This document shows positions 32,128 through 41,426 of a DNA stretch of 64,000 bases, in pieces. The notes below the pieces were generated by a model, which saw only the letters and a program-made list of their open reading frames with translations, searched no databases and was not told the origin of the DNA. Every line of letters begins with the position of its first letter. The stretch's first letter is position 1. The stretch is from Deltaproteobacteria bacterium (GTDB lineage: Bacteria; Myxococcota_A; UBA9160; SZUA-336): assembly GCA_016875225.1 (NCBI GenBank), contig VGRW01000001.1, positions 1-64,000 on the forward strand, written 5' to 3'. The position numbers and the translations under genes are program-made.

Positions 32128-33945
32128 GTGGCCGCAGGACGAGCCGCACGCGCACGCCGCTATCCGCGCTTCGGGCGCATCGACGGGACCCACCCGTGGA
32201 AGCGCCGTGTGCCCGGTGCGTTCGTCGACTACGCCGCGCGCCGCCGCGGCAACGGCCAGGTCGTCTTCTTCAACTTCCCGCTGGCGAAGCAGATGGGGCT
32301 GATCCCGCGCGCCCACCGCGAGCGTCTGAACCGCGAGCTCGAGCGCGCGATCCTGCGCACCTTCGGCCTGCGCATCATCAACGAGTGGGACTATCTGCAC
32401 CGTATCCGGGTGCCCGCGCGCGAACGTCTGCCCGGCACGTACATGGCCACGCGCTACTTGCAGCTGCAGCATCCGGGGCGGAGCGGGAAGACCTCCGGCG
32501 ACGGGCGCAGCATCTGGAACGGAACGATCCGCCACGCCGGAGTCACCTGGGACGTCTCGAGCTGCGGCACGGGCGTGACCCGGCTCTGCCCCGCGACCGC
32601 GAAGTCCGGGCGGTACTTCCGTTCGGGCTCGCGAACCGCATCCTACGGCTGCGGAACGGCGGCGCTCGGCGAGGGCATCGCGGCGGCGCTCCTCTCCGAG
32701 ACCTTCCACCGCAACGGCATCGAGACCGAGCGCGTGCTGGCGTTGATCGCGCTGCCGAACGGCCAGGCGATCAACGTTCGCGCGGGCCGGAACCTGATCC
32801 GCCCCTCGCATCTCTTCGCGCCACTGCGACAGAACGACCTGGTTCGCCTGAGAGCGGGCGTCGAGCTGTTCTGCGAGCGACAGATCGCGAACGGCGACTG
32901 GCCGGAGCTGCCGCCCGGGCGTGCGCGCCTGCGCTTCATGGCCGCAGAGACCGCGCGTGTGTTCGCGCGCGCCGCGGCCACCTTCGAGAGCGAGTACGTG
33001 TTCTGCTGGCTGGACTGGGATGGCGACAACGTGCTCGCGAACGGGGGCATCGTCGACTATGGCTCGGTGCGCCAGTTCGGCCTGTACCACCGCGAGTACC
33101 GCTTCGACGACGACGACCGCTGGTCGACGACGATTCCGGAGCAGCGCACGAAGGCGCGCTTCGTCGCGCAGTGCTTCGCGCAGATCCGTGATTTCGTCTC
33201 GAACGGCCGCAAGCGCCCCCTCTCCGAGTTCCGGCGCGACCCCGTGCTGCGCATCTTCGACGCGGAGTTCGAAGCGACCAAGACGCGTCTCTTCGTACAC
33301 AAACTGGGCTTCACGCCGGAGACCGGCGCCTGGATCACGCGCGCGCATTCCGCATCGCTGTCGCGCCTGCGTCGCGCGCACTCCTGGTTCGAGAGCGCGC
33401 GCGCGGCACGAGGCCCGACGAAGGCGGCCGATGGTCTGACTTGGAACGCGATCTTCAGCACGCGCGACCTTCTGCGCGAGCTCACGCGCCGGCTCGCCGG
33501 CGGCGAAGGCGAGCTGCCCGCGCGCGAGCTGCTCCGGCTGGCGAGCTCGAGCTATGCAAGGCCGGCCGATCGCGCCTGCACCCCCGAGCGAGCGCGCCGG
33601 GCCCGCGCGCTGCAGCGGGAGTATCTCGCGCTCCTGCACGCGGCCGCTCGCCACGAGAATCGGCCGCTCTCCGAGCTGCTCTCCGACGTGGCGCGGCGCA
33701 GCGCCGTGATCAACCGCCGCGAGCGCATCACCGGCGACGGCGCCGAGTACGCGACCGACCGGCTGCTGCGCCATCGCCGCAGGCTCGGTCGCGGCGGGCT
33801 GATCCGCGTGATCGCCGAGTTCGTGAACCTCCAGGATCTGAACCCCGAGAGGCGGACCTCGGGGACCCGTGTCGTCGCGCGCGACGCCCGCCGGGTGCTC
33901 GACAGCTTGATCGAGGTCGTCACCGAGCTGCGACACGGGCTCTGA
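32128..33945 (+). CDS. Divergent SelO/YdiU-like pseudokinase (AMPylase family)
   Basis: A 605-aa protein with the metal-binding core of the SelO family. DWDGDNVLANGGIVDYGSVRQFG contains D298-G-D300-N301 and D310-Y-G312, parallel to the SelO pattern N-x-D-N-x-S-I-x-G-x-T-I-D-Y-G-P. Upstream, the glycine-rich region (SYGCGTAALGEGIAAALLSETFHRNGIETERVLALI, split here across 150-205) has the SelO loop. SelO enzymes transfer AMP to proteins. This one is longer than E. coli YdiU (~480 aa) and diverges in the DYGPF motif. GTG 32128 follows GAGGA by 7 bases. Confidence 0.72.
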   Translation: MAAGRAARARRYPRFGRIDGTHPWKRRVPGAFVDYAARRRGNGQVVFFNFPLAKQMGLIPRAHRERLNRELERAILRTFGLRIINEWDYLHRIRVPARERLPGTYMATRYLQLQHPGRSGKTSGDGRSIWNGTIRHAGVTWDVSSCGTGVTRLCPATAKSGRYFRSGSRTASYGCGTAALGEGIAAALLSETFHRNGIETERVLALIALPNGQAINVRAGRNLIRPSHLFAPLRQNDLVRLRAGVELFCERQIANGDWPELPPGRARLRFMAAETARVFARAAATFESEYVFCWLDWDGDNVLANGGIVDYGSVRQFGLYHREYRFDDDDRWSTTIPEQRTKARFVAQCFAQIRDFVSNGRKRPLSEFRRDPVLRIFDAEFEATKTRLFVHKLGFTPETGAWITRAHSASLSRLRRAHSWFESARAARGPTKAADGLTWNAIFSTRDLLRELTRRLAGGEGELPARELLRLASSSYARPADRACTPERARRARALQREYLALLHAAARHENRPLSELLSDVARRSAVINRRERITGDGAEYATDRLLRHRRRLGRGGLIRVIAEFVNLQDLNPERRTSGTRVVARDARRVLDSLIEVVTELRHGL

Positions 33946-34027
33946 CCGCGCACGAGTCGGAGCCCGGCGCGACTCACCCCACGATCCGATATGATCGGGC
34001 CATTCGCTTCGAGCCAGGAGCCGGCCC

Positions 34028-34735
34028 TTGATCGACCTCGAGAACGTCTCCCGTGTCTATCAGCGCGGAGCGGACGTGATCCACGCGCTGGAGAACGTGA
34101 GCCTTCACGTGCCCCGAGGCCGCTTCGTCGCTCTGATGGGGCCGTCCGGCTCCGGCAAGTCCACGCTCCTGAACGTGCTCGCGGGCCTGGACCGCCCGAG
34201 CTCGGGCGAGGTGACGGTGGCGGAGCGACGCTTGAACGAGCTCAGCGAGGACGAGCTGGCGGAGTTCCGCGCACAGACCGTCGGATTCGTGTTCCAGTTC
34301 TTCAACCTGATACCGGTGCTCTCCGCGCTCGAGAACGTCGAGCTTCCGCTGCTGCTCACGAATCTGCCGCGCGCGGACCGGCGCCGGCGCGCCGAGACGG
34401 CGCTGCGCGTGGTGGGGCTCTCCGATCGCGCGTCGCACCTGCCCCGGCAGCTCTCCGGCGGCGAGCAGCAGCGCGTGGCGATCGCGCGCGCGATCGTGAC
34501 CGATGCCGATCTGGTGGTGGCCGACGAGCCGACCGGCGACCTCGACGCCCGGAACGCCGAGGAGATTCTCTCGCTGCTGCAGACGCTGAAGCGCGACTTC
34601 AACAAGACGGTCGTGATCGTCACGCACGACCCGCGTGCCGAGAAATGGGTGGACGAGGTGATCCACCTCGACAAGGGCGTGCTGCTCGAGACCCGCCCCG
34701 GTGGGGGATCCCGCGAGATGGCGGTCTCGCGGTGA
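34028..34735 (+). CDS. ABC transporter ATP-binding protein (LolD/MacB type)
   Basis: A 235-aa ATPase with Walker A GPSGSGKST, Q-loop FVFQFFNLIP, signature LSGGEQQRVAIARAI, Walker B LVVADEPTGDLDA and switch His (VIVTHD). The sequence belongs to the MacB/LolD/FtsE-like group that powers FtsX-type permeases. Start TTG 34028 has GGAG about 9 bases upstream. Its TGA overlaps the GTG of the first permease gene. With two permeases and an adaptor it forms a complete export system. Confidence 0.92.
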   Translation: MIDLENVSRVYQRGADVIHALENVSLHVPRGRFVALMGPSGSGKSTLLNVLAGLDRPSSGEVTVAERRLNELSEDELAEFRAQTVGFVFQFFNLIPVLSALENVELPLLLTNLPRADRRRRAETALRVVGLSDRASHLPRQLSGGEQQRVAIARAIVTDADLVVADEPTGDLDARNAEEILSLLQTLKRDFNKTVVIVTHDPRAEKWVDEVIHLDKGVLLETRPGGGSREMAVSR

Positions 34736-35898
34736 AGTTCCTGCCCTTCGTCCTGCGCAACCTCGCCCGCAACAAGCTGCGCTCGCTGCTCACCGCTTCG
34801 GCGATCGCGCTCGCGATCGCGCTGGTCTGCATCCTGCGCACGATGCCCGCCGGGATGGACGCGTTCTTGAGCTCGATCGCCTCGAACACGCGAATCTCGA
34901 CGCACAACGAGGCGGGAATGGTCTACCAGATGCCGTACTCGTACCTGCAGAAGGTTCGCGCCGTTCCGGGCGTGGTCGCGGCGATCAGCTGGCAGTGGTT
35001 CGGGGGCGCGGTCGATGCGTCGCGCGGCGTGGAGTTCCCGAACTTCGCCGTCGACCCCGAGGATTTCGGCAGGGTCTACGAGGACTGGAACGTGTCGCAG
35101 CAGGCGCTCGACGATTTCCGCAAGTACCGCGACGCCGCGATCGTGGGCCGCGGCACGCTCGAGAAGAAGGGCTGGAAGCTCGGTGACGTCATCACGCTGC
35201 AGAGCACCCTCTTCGGCCTCGAGCTCTCGTTCCGGATCGTCGGAGAGGTTCCGAATCCGCGAGCGGTCCAGCTGTACTTCCAGCGCGAGTATCTGGTTCA
35301 GGCCTTCGCCGCCCTGGGCACGCCGCTCGACTCGACCGGGATGATCTGGTCGCGGATCGACGATCCGGAGCGGGTCGGGCCGGTGATGCGGCAGATCGAC
35401 GAGATGTTCCGGAACGGCGAGGCCGAGACCACGTCGGAGACGGAGAAGAGCTTCTTCGGGAACTTCTTCGGCAGCCTGAAGGGCATCGTGACCGTGATCA
35501 TGATCGTCGCCGGAATCGTGACGCTCTGCATCGTCTTCATCGCTGCGAACACCGCGAGCATGTCGGTGCGCGAGCGGGTGGGCGAGATCGCGATCCTGAA
35601 GGCGATCGGTTTTCGCAGCCGGACGATCTTCACCACGCTTCTCGCCGAGGCGGTCCTGCTCTCCACCGTCGCCGGCGCGGCGGGTGCGCTGATCTCGCTG
35701 GCCCTGACTTCGCTACTGCGCTCGAGCCTCGTCTCGACCGGGCCGCAGCTCGGGCCGCTCACCGGCTTCGTCGTCACCGACGCGATCCTGGTCCAGGCGA
35801 TCTTCATCGCGTTCTTCATCGGGATCCTCTCCGGCTGGCTGCCGGCGCTGGGCGCATCGAGGCGAAGCGTCGCGCAGACGCTGCGCGAAGTGTTCTGA
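34732..35898 (+). CDS. FtsX-family ABC transporter permease
   Basis: A 388-aa protein with one N-terminal helix (about 20-38), a large periplasmic domain and three C-terminal helices (VTVIMIVAGIVTLCIVFIAA, the LLAEAVLLSTVAGAAGALIS region and IAFFIGILSGWLPAL). VRERVGEIAILKAIGF is the coupling-helix motif of MacB/LolC permeases. It is coupled to the ATPase gene (GTGA) and followed 5 bases later by a second permease. MacB-type transport of peptides, lipoproteins or small molecules by mechanotransmission is likely. Confidence 0.88.
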   Translation: MKFLPFVLRNLARNKLRSLLTASAIALAIALVCILRTMPAGMDAFLSSIASNTRISTHNEAGMVYQMPYSYLQKVRAVPGVVAAISWQWFGGAVDASRGVEFPNFAVDPEDFGRVYEDWNVSQQALDDFRKYRDAAIVGRGTLEKKGWKLGDVITLQSTLFGLELSFRIVGEVPNPRAVQLYFQREYLVQAFAALGTPLDSTGMIWSRIDDPERVGPVMRQIDEMFRNGEAETTSETEKSFFGNFFGSLKGIVTVIMIVAGIVTLCIVFIAANTASMSVRERVGEIAILKAIGFRSRTIFTTLLAEAVLLSTVAGAAGALISLALTSLLRSSLVSTGPQLGPLTGFVVTDAILVQAIFIAFFIGILSGWLPALGASRRSVAQTLREVF

Positions 35899-35903
35899 AG
35901 CCC

Positions 35904-37082
35904 ATGGCGCTGCCGATCTCCTACAGCTGGCGCAGCCTGATCGCGCGCGGCACCCGCACGACCTTCACGGTGCTGGTGATCGCGCTCGTCGTGATCGCGA
36001 CGACTCTGTTCTGGAGCCTGATCGCCAGCTTGAAGCGGACGCTCGTCTCGTCGGGATCGCCGGAGAACCTGGTGGTGATGCGGAAGGGCGCGACGAACGA
36101 CGGCTCGAGCCAGCTCACGCTGGAATCGCTCCAGGCGATCCGTTTCTTCGAGGGCATCGCGCGCGATGCCGACGGCAACCCGCTGATCTCGCCGGAGCTC
36201 GTGGTACAGCCGTTCTTCGCCACGACGGACGGCGGGCGGGAGAACGTGCTGGTGCGCGGCGTCGAGCCGATGGCCCTGCGCGTCCACGACGAGGTCGTGA
36301 TCGCCGAGGGCCGCATGTTCACTCCGTCGAGCGGCGAGACGGTCGTCGGCCGCGGCGTCTCCAGGCGCTACAAAGGAGCGTCGCTCGGCGACGAGCTGAA
36401 GTTCGGTCGCGGCACCTGGAAGGTGGTCGGCATCCTGGAAGCGGGCGGGTCGTCCTTCGAGAGCGAGGTCTGGGTCGACGCGCGCGAGCTCGCGAACGAC
36501 GCCAAGCGCACCCTGCCCTATTCGGGCGTCCGGCTGCGCGTCGCTCCCGGCGCCGACATGGACGCGCTCGTGCGGCGCATCGGCGACGACCCGCGCTACG
36601 CGCTGGAGGCCACGCGCGAGATCGACTACTACGAGAGTCTCTCGTCGTCGGCGAACACGCTCTACGTCATCGTGATCGGGCTCGCGGTGCTGGCGGGCGT
36701 GGGGGCGGTATTCGGCGCCACGAACACGATGTACGCCGCGGTGCAGTCGCGTACAGCCGAGATCGGCACGCTCCGGGCGTTGGGCTTCTCGCGCGGCTCG
36801 ATCCTGCTCGCGTTCCTCTCCGAGTCCGTGATGATGGCGCTGTTCGCGTTCGCACTCGGGGCGATCGGTGCATCGCTGCTCGGGCGCTCGATCTCGTGGC
36901 TGCTCGGCGGCATCGCCTTCGGAGCGGCGACCTTCACCACCAACGTGATCCAGCTGCACGTCGCGGCCGGCGACCTGCTGATGCCGCTCGCTCTGTCGCT
37001 GCTGATCGGCGTCTTCGGGGGCCTGGCGCCCGCGGCGCGCGCCGCGCGAATGCGTCCGGTCGACGCGCTGAGGAAGGCCTAG
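35904..37082 (+). CDS. FtsX-family ABC transporter permease (second)
   Basis: A 392-aa paralogue of the preceding permease with the same layout: one N-terminal span (~18-36), periplasmic domain, and three C-terminal spans. It also has the motif RTAEIGTLRALGFSRGSILLAF. Two different permeases with one ATPase suggest a heterodimeric transporter, as in LolCDE. The adaptor gene follows after 1 base. Confidence 0.88.
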   Translation: MALPISYSWRSLIARGTRTTFTVLVIALVVIATTLFWSLIASLKRTLVSSGSPENLVVMRKGATNDGSSQLTLESLQAIRFFEGIARDADGNPLISPELVVQPFFATTDGGRENVLVRGVEPMALRVHDEVVIAEGRMFTPSSGETVVGRGVSRRYKGASLGDELKFGRGTWKVVGILEAGGSSFESEVWVDARELANDAKRTLPYSGVRLRVAPGADMDALVRRIGDDPRYALEATREIDYYESLSSSANTLYVIVIGLAVLAGVGAVFGATNTMYAAVQSRTAEIGTLRALGFSRGSILLAFLSESVMMALFAFALGAIGASLLGRSISWLLGGIAFGAATFTTNVIQLHVAAGDLLMPLALSLLIGVFGGLAPAARAARMRPVDALRKA

Positions 37083-37083
37083 C

Positions 37084-38286
37084 ATGCCCGCCGACGCCCC
37101 GCGGAATCTGCGCGACGACCTGCAGGCGCTGCGCATCGACCGCGGCGCGCCGACCTCGGTTCCGCGCGGTCGCCCGCCGCGCAGGCACTGGCTCGGCGCC
37201 CTGGCGGTCGGCTCTCTGCTGGCGCTCGCCCTCGCGGCCTGGCTGCTCTGGAGCGGACCTCGCGAGGTCGCCGTCGCCTACGCCAGCCGGATCGAGGCGG
37301 GGGGGAGCGCACCCGCGGCGCCCGTGCTCTCCGGCTCCGGCTACGTCGTCACCGCCGACAAGTACATCTCCGTCGGCACGCGGATTCCCGGCCGGATCGA
37401 GAAGTTCTTCGTCGACGAGGCGGACCGCGTGAAGACCGGCGACCCGCTGGTGCAGCTCGACGACCGCGACTACCGCGCCGCGCTCGCGAGCGCGAAGGCG
37501 CGGCTCGAGGTCGTGCGCGCGAACGCGAGCCTGCACCGGATCGACGCCGAGCGCGTGCGCAGGCTCCGCGAGGAGAACTACGCCTCGCAGTCCGAGCTCG
37601 ACAGCGCGCAGACACAGCTCCGCGTCGACCGCGCGCAGATCGCGCAGCTCGAGGCCGAGGTCGCACAGGCGCAGGTGAACCTCGACTACACGGTCCTGCG
37701 CGCGCCGACCGGCGGCGTGATCCTGGCGAAGCTGAAGGAGGTCGGAGAGATGGCGGTGCCCGGCGGCTTCGCTGGCTCCGGCGAGCTGATCCGGCTTGCG
37801 AACCTGGACGAGCTCCGGGCCGAGGTGGACGTCTCGGAGGCGGACCTCGCGCGCGTACGGCTCGGCGGCAAGGCGGAGGTGGTCCCCGATGCGTATCCCG
37901 ACCTACGCTACGACGCGCGGGTCGTGAAGCTCTACCCGCAGGTGAACCGGCAGAAGGGCACGCTGAAGATCGAGGTCTCGATATCGAACCCGGACGAGGC
38001 TCTGCTCCCCGACATGAGCGTGCGGATCCACTTTCTCGGTGACGAAGAGCCTGCCCGTGCCGGCGGTCCCGCGCTCGTGCTCGCGCCGCGCTCGGCCGTG
38101 CGCAGCGATGCGAACGGGAGCTACGCCTGGGTCGTCACCAATGGCCGCCTGCGCCGGCAGGCGCTGCGCACCGGCGCCAATCAGGGCGAGCAGGCGGTGG
38201 TGTTCGAGGGGCTTTCCGGCGGCGAGGCTCTCGTCGTGGGCGAGGCCGCGGACCTGGCCGAGGGCCAGCGCGTCGCGCCGCGCTAG
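37084..38286 (+). CDS. Periplasmic adaptor (HlyD/MacA-type) of the ABC exporter
   Basis: A 400-aa membrane-fusion protein. An N-terminal helix (about 36-57) is followed by a lipoyl half-motif (GSGYVVTADKYISVGTRIPG, then KFFVDEADRVKTGDPLVQLD). A coiled-coil hairpin (~130-195, RLREENYASQSELDSAQTQL) follows, then the second lipoyl half (TVLRAPTGGVILAKLKEVGE) and beta-barrel and membrane-proximal domains. It links the two inner-membrane permeases to an outer-membrane channel, no gene for which is in the window. Its stop overlaps that of the convergent PGPGW gene. Confidence 0.88.
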   Translation: MPADAPRNLRDDLQALRIDRGAPTSVPRGRPPRRHWLGALAVGSLLALALAAWLLWSGPREVAVAYASRIEAGGSAPAAPVLSGSGYVVTADKYISVGTRIPGRIEKFFVDEADRVKTGDPLVQLDDRDYRAALASAKARLEVVRANASLHRIDAERVRRLREENYASQSELDSAQTQLRVDRAQIAQLEAEVAQAQVNLDYTVLRAPTGGVILAKLKEVGEMAVPGGFAGSGELIRLANLDELRAEVDVSEADLARVRLGGKAEVVPDAYPDLRYDARVVKLYPQVNRQKGTLKIEVSISNPDEALLPDMSVRIHFLGDEEPARAGGPALVLAPRSAVRSDANGSYAWVVTNGRLRRQALRTGANQGEQAVVFEGLSGGEALVVGEAADLAEGQRVAPR

Positions 38287-38540
38287 GTCCGGCCGAGCGA
38301 ATTGCGCGCGTAGTCCCGCACGCGCACGAGCAGGCGGCGCGCCCAGACGAACTCGCTAGCGAGGATCGCCAGACCCGCGGGAATCACGACGAACGCGGGG
38401 CCGGGCAGGACGATCATGGCGACGCCGATCAGGAGCACCGTCCCTCCGACCACGAGCACGATCATCCGCCACGCGCCGCGAAGCAGCTGGCTGGCGATCG
38501 ACTCCTTGCTCGGCGGCTGCTTCCCCCCGTCCTCGCCCAC
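38283..38540 (-). CDS. PGPGW-family membrane protein, 85 aa
   Basis: A small protein with a hydrophobic core (about 24-62) and the segment VLPGPAFVVIPAGLAILASEF, shown in part as LPGPAFVVIPAGL. This resembles the PGPGW family of putative transmembrane proteins, though the family's GPGW reads GPAF here. The function of that family is not known. It is separated from the antiporter gene by 3 bases and probably cotranscribed. Confidence 0.75.
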   Translation of the reverse strand: MGEDGGKQPPSKESIASQLLRGAWRMIVLVVGGTVLLIGVAMIVLPGPAFVVIPAGLAILASEFVWARRLLVRVRDYARNSLGRT

Positions 38541-38543
38541 CGG

Positions 38544-40253
38544 CTAGCCCTTCCCCCCCGGATGCGGCGCAGCGCGCAGCGCGTCGGCAAGGTCCTCGAA
38601 GCTGCGCGCGTGCGACACCGCAAGGCGGGTTTCCGCGTTTTGGAGAGAGCGCGCGATCTCCGCGAGAAGCTCGATCTGGATCAGGTCGTCGTGCTCTGGA
38701 GTGACGACGAGCACCACGAGCCGCGCGAGCTCGCCGTCGGGCGCGCCGAAGTCCACTCCGAGGTTCGAGAGCCCGAGCGCGACGACCGGCGCGCCGAGTC
38801 CGGGCATGCGCGCGTGCGGGATCGCGATCCCCTGCCCCACGCCCGTCGGCATGATCGCCTCGCGCGCGAGCACGGCCTCGCAGAGAACCTCGGCTCCGAG
38901 ACCCGCGGCCGGCGCGGCGACTCGGGCAAGCGCTCGGATCACCTCGGTGCGGTCCTCGCCGGCCAGGATCGGCACGAACGTGCGCGGCTGCAGGTGCGCC
39001 AGGAAGAGCCGGCGCGTGCGGCGCCCCACCAGCCAGCGCATCGCCGGGCCGCTCATGGCCGACGTCGCGAGCGCCATCACCACGAGCGCGACGAAGAGCT
39101 CCTCCGAGATGATCCGGTACTGGAGCGCGACGAACGCCATCGCCATCTCCATCGCGCCGCGCGCGTTCATGCCGAATCCAACCGCCCAGGCCTCGCGCAG
39201 CGGCAGGCCGCTCCACTGCGCGGCCAACCCGCAGCCGATCACCTTCCCGACGCAGGCGATCGCGAAGACGACGACGACGAGCCAGGGGTCGAAGCTCGCG
39301 ACGAAGTCGGCGCGCAGACCCAGGCTTCCGAAGAAGAGCGGCGCGAAGACGACCCCGACCAGGCGTTCGAGCGCGATCAGGCGCCGCGGCGAGGTCTCGA
39401 GCGTCCCGCCCATCACCACGCCGGCGAGGAACGCGCCCATCAGCGCGCCATGGCCGCTGAGCTCGGACAGGGCCGCCGACGCAAGGGCCGCGCAGACGAC
39501 GAAGACGACGATCCCCCCCGAGTCGCGGGCGCCGCTCCCGATCCAGCGCAAGATCCGAAGGACCAGCGCTCGGCCCACGCTGAGCGCGAGCGCGACGGCC
39601 GCGAGCGTCAGCCCGATCCCGCCGGCCACGCCCGAGATCGTCGGAGCGCCGGTCGTGAACGTGGCGACCACCACGCCGAACAGCGTCCAGCCGATCAGGT
39701 CGTTGAAGACCGCGGCCCCGACGATGAGCGCGCCGAGATCGGTGCGGTAGAGGTCGAGGTCGACGAGTGTCTTCGCGATCACCGGCAGCGCCGAGATGGA
39801 GAGCGCCGTCCCGATGAAGAGCGCGAAGACCCCGGGGTCGGCCGAGCCGTCGGCGCCCAATCCCGCCGGCCAGGCGTAGGCGGCCCCGAAGCCGAATGCG
39901 AACGGAACCAGGATTCCCGCGAGGCCGACGCTGGACGCGACGCGCAGCCGGGCGAGCAGCCGGCCGAGATCCACCTCGAGCCCGGCCACGGCCAGGAAGA
40001 GCACGATCGAGATCACCGAGAGACCCTGGAACGCCGCGGCCTGTCCACCTTCGAGCGGAAAGAGCGCCGCAGAGAGCTCGGGAGCGATGCGCCCGAAGAG
40101 CGTGGGGCCGAGCAGGATTCCGGCGAGCAGCTCGCCGAGGACGGACGGCTGGCCGAGAGCACGCGCACCGGACGCGCAGAGCTGCGCCGTGGCGAGCAGC
40201 AGGCCCACCGCGAGCAGGAGAAGCGCGAGCTCGCCGGGAAGGAGTGCGGTCAC
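38544..40253 (-). CDS. Cation:proton antiporter (CPA2/Kef type) fused to a PTS EIIA-like domain
   Basis: A 569-aa protein. Residues 1-410 are a 12-helix CPA-type antiporter with ND184LIGW at the ion-binding site and GLRADF near helix 10. Residues ~425-565 are a PTS EIIA(Ntr/Fru)-like domain with the phospho-accepting His480 in GIAIPHARMPG. Such a domain could tie ion exchange to the phosphorylation state of the PTS-Ntr chain. The start is GTG 40253. No PTS enzyme I or NPr gene is in the window. Ion specificity (K+ or Na+) is not determined. Confidence 0.85.
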   Translation of the reverse strand: MTALLPGELALLLLAVGLLLATAQLCASGARALGQPSVLGELLAGILLGPTLFGRIAPELSAALFPLEGGQAAAFQGLSVISIVLFLAVAGLEVDLGRLLARLRVASSVGLAGILVPFAFGFGAAYAWPAGLGADGSADPGVFALFIGTALSISALPVIAKTLVDLDLYRTDLGALIVGAAVFNDLIGWTLFGVVVATFTTGAPTISGVAGGIGLTLAAVALALSVGRALVLRILRWIGSGARDSGGIVVFVVCAALASAALSELSGHGALMGAFLAGVVMGGTLETSPRRLIALERLVGVVFAPLFFGSLGLRADFVASFDPWLVVVVFAIACVGKVIGCGLAAQWSGLPLREAWAVGFGMNARGAMEMAMAFVALQYRIISEELFVALVVMALATSAMSGPAMRWLVGRRTRRLFLAHLQPRTFVPILAGEDRTEVIRALARVAAPAAGLGAEVLCEAVLAREAIMPTGVGQGIAIPHARMPGLGAPVVALGLSNLGVDFGAPDGELARLVVLVVTPEHDDLIQIELLAEIARSLQNAETRLAVSHARSFEDLADALRAAPHPGGKG

Positions 40254-40286
40254 GGGCTCGGAGCCAGGCCTCGGATCGAGCCGGCC

Positions 40287-41426
40287 TCAGCGCTCGTCGA
40301 TCGGCGTGTAGACCTCTCCGGTGGGTCCGACGTACTTCCCGCGCGGCCGGTAGATCCGGTTGTTCTGGTACTGCTCGAGCACGTGCGCGCACCAGCCGGC
40401 GACGCGGCTGGTCGCGAACACGGGCGTGAACAGGTCGATCGGGATGCCCATGCTGTGGTAGACCGACGCCGAGTAGAAGTCGACGTTGCAGATCAGCCCC
40501 TTGCGCTGACCCATCAGCTCCTCGAGGCGCGCGCTCATCTCGTACATTTCGGGATGACCGACCTCGCGCGTGATCTCGCGGCTCATCGCCTTCAGGATCT
40601 TCGCGCGAGGGTCGCCCTCTTTGTACACGCGGTGGCCGAAGCCCATGATCTTCTCGCCGCTGGCGAGCGCGGCCTCGAGCCAGGCCTCGAGCCGATCGGG
40701 CGACTTGATCTCGAGCAGCATCCGCGCGACCTGCTCGTTCGCGCCGCCGTGGAGCGGGCCCTTAAGCGTGCCGATCGCCGCCATCACGCTGGAGTAGATC
40801 CCGGAGAGCGTGCTCGAGGTGACGCGCGCCGAGAACGCCGAGGCATTGAGCTCGTGGTCCGCGTGCAGGATCAGGCAGGTGTCGAAGCGCCGGACCTCCT
40901 GCTCGTCGGGCTCCACGCCCTTCAGCATGTAGAGGAAGTTCCAGGCGATCGACTGGTCGGGCAGCGGCTGCAGCGGCCACTGGCCGCTGCGCACGCGCTG
41001 GTAGGCGGTGACGATCGTGCCGATCCGGGCGGCGAGGCGCGTCGACTTGCGCAGCGTCGCGGCGGCGTTCACCAGATTCGCGTCGGGATCGTGCAGCGTC
41101 ATGCCGGCGATCACCGCGTGCAGGAAGTCCATCGGGTGCACGCGCGTCGGGAGCCCGTGGAACCAGCCGAACGACTCGGGCGGCAGCGCCATGCTGTGGT
41201 GGAGGTCGGTCGAGAACTCCTCCAGCTCGCGGCGGGTCGGCAGCCAGCCGTACCAGAGCAGGTAGACGACCTCCTCGAAGCTCGCGTGCGCGGCGAGGTC
41301 CTCGATCGTGTAGCCGCGATACAGCAGCGTCGAGCCCTCGATGGTGCTGATCGAGGTCGTGCACGTGACGACGCCCTCGAGGCCTCGGTCGATCGCTCCG
41401 GTGTACTCCTGGACTGGCTCGCTCAC
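40287..41426 (-). CDS. Citrate synthase / 2-methylcitrate synthase
   Basis: A 379-aa type II-fold citrate synthase that condenses acetyl-CoA (or propionyl-CoA) with oxaloacetate. Catalytic residues are in HADHELNASAFS, LHGGANEQV (His) and NVDFYSASVYHSMG (Asp). The ~380-aa length matches the short dimeric form found in PrpC and in Gram-positive-type CitZ, so citrate versus methylcitrate specificity is open. GTG 41426 follows GGGGAGG by 5 bases and overlaps the stop of the SET-protein gene (GTGA). Confidence 0.9.
   Translation of the reverse strand: MSEPVQEYTGAIDRGLEGVVTCTTSISTIEGSTLLYRGYTIEDLAAHASFEEVVYLLWYGWLPTRRELEEFSTDLHHSMALPPESFGWFHGLPTRVHPMDFLHAVIAGMTLHDPDANLVNAAATLRKSTRLAARIGTIVTAYQRVRSGQWPLQPLPDQSIAWNFLYMLKGVEPDEQEVRRFDTCLILHADHELNASAFSARVTSSTLSGIYSSVMAAIGTLKGPLHGGANEQVARMLLEIKSPDRLEAWLEAALASGEKIMGFGHRVYKEGDPRAKILKAMSREITREVGHPEMYEMSARLEELMGQRKGLICNVDFYSASVYHSMGIPIDLFTPVFATSRVAGWCAHVLEQYQNNRIYRPRGKYVGPTGEVYTPIDER

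Noticed and set aside
33971-33995. Possible sigma70 promoter before the MacB-like operon (TATGAT at 33990)
   Set aside because: The -10 hexamer is good, but the only -35-like sequence has a 13-base spacer, too short to support.
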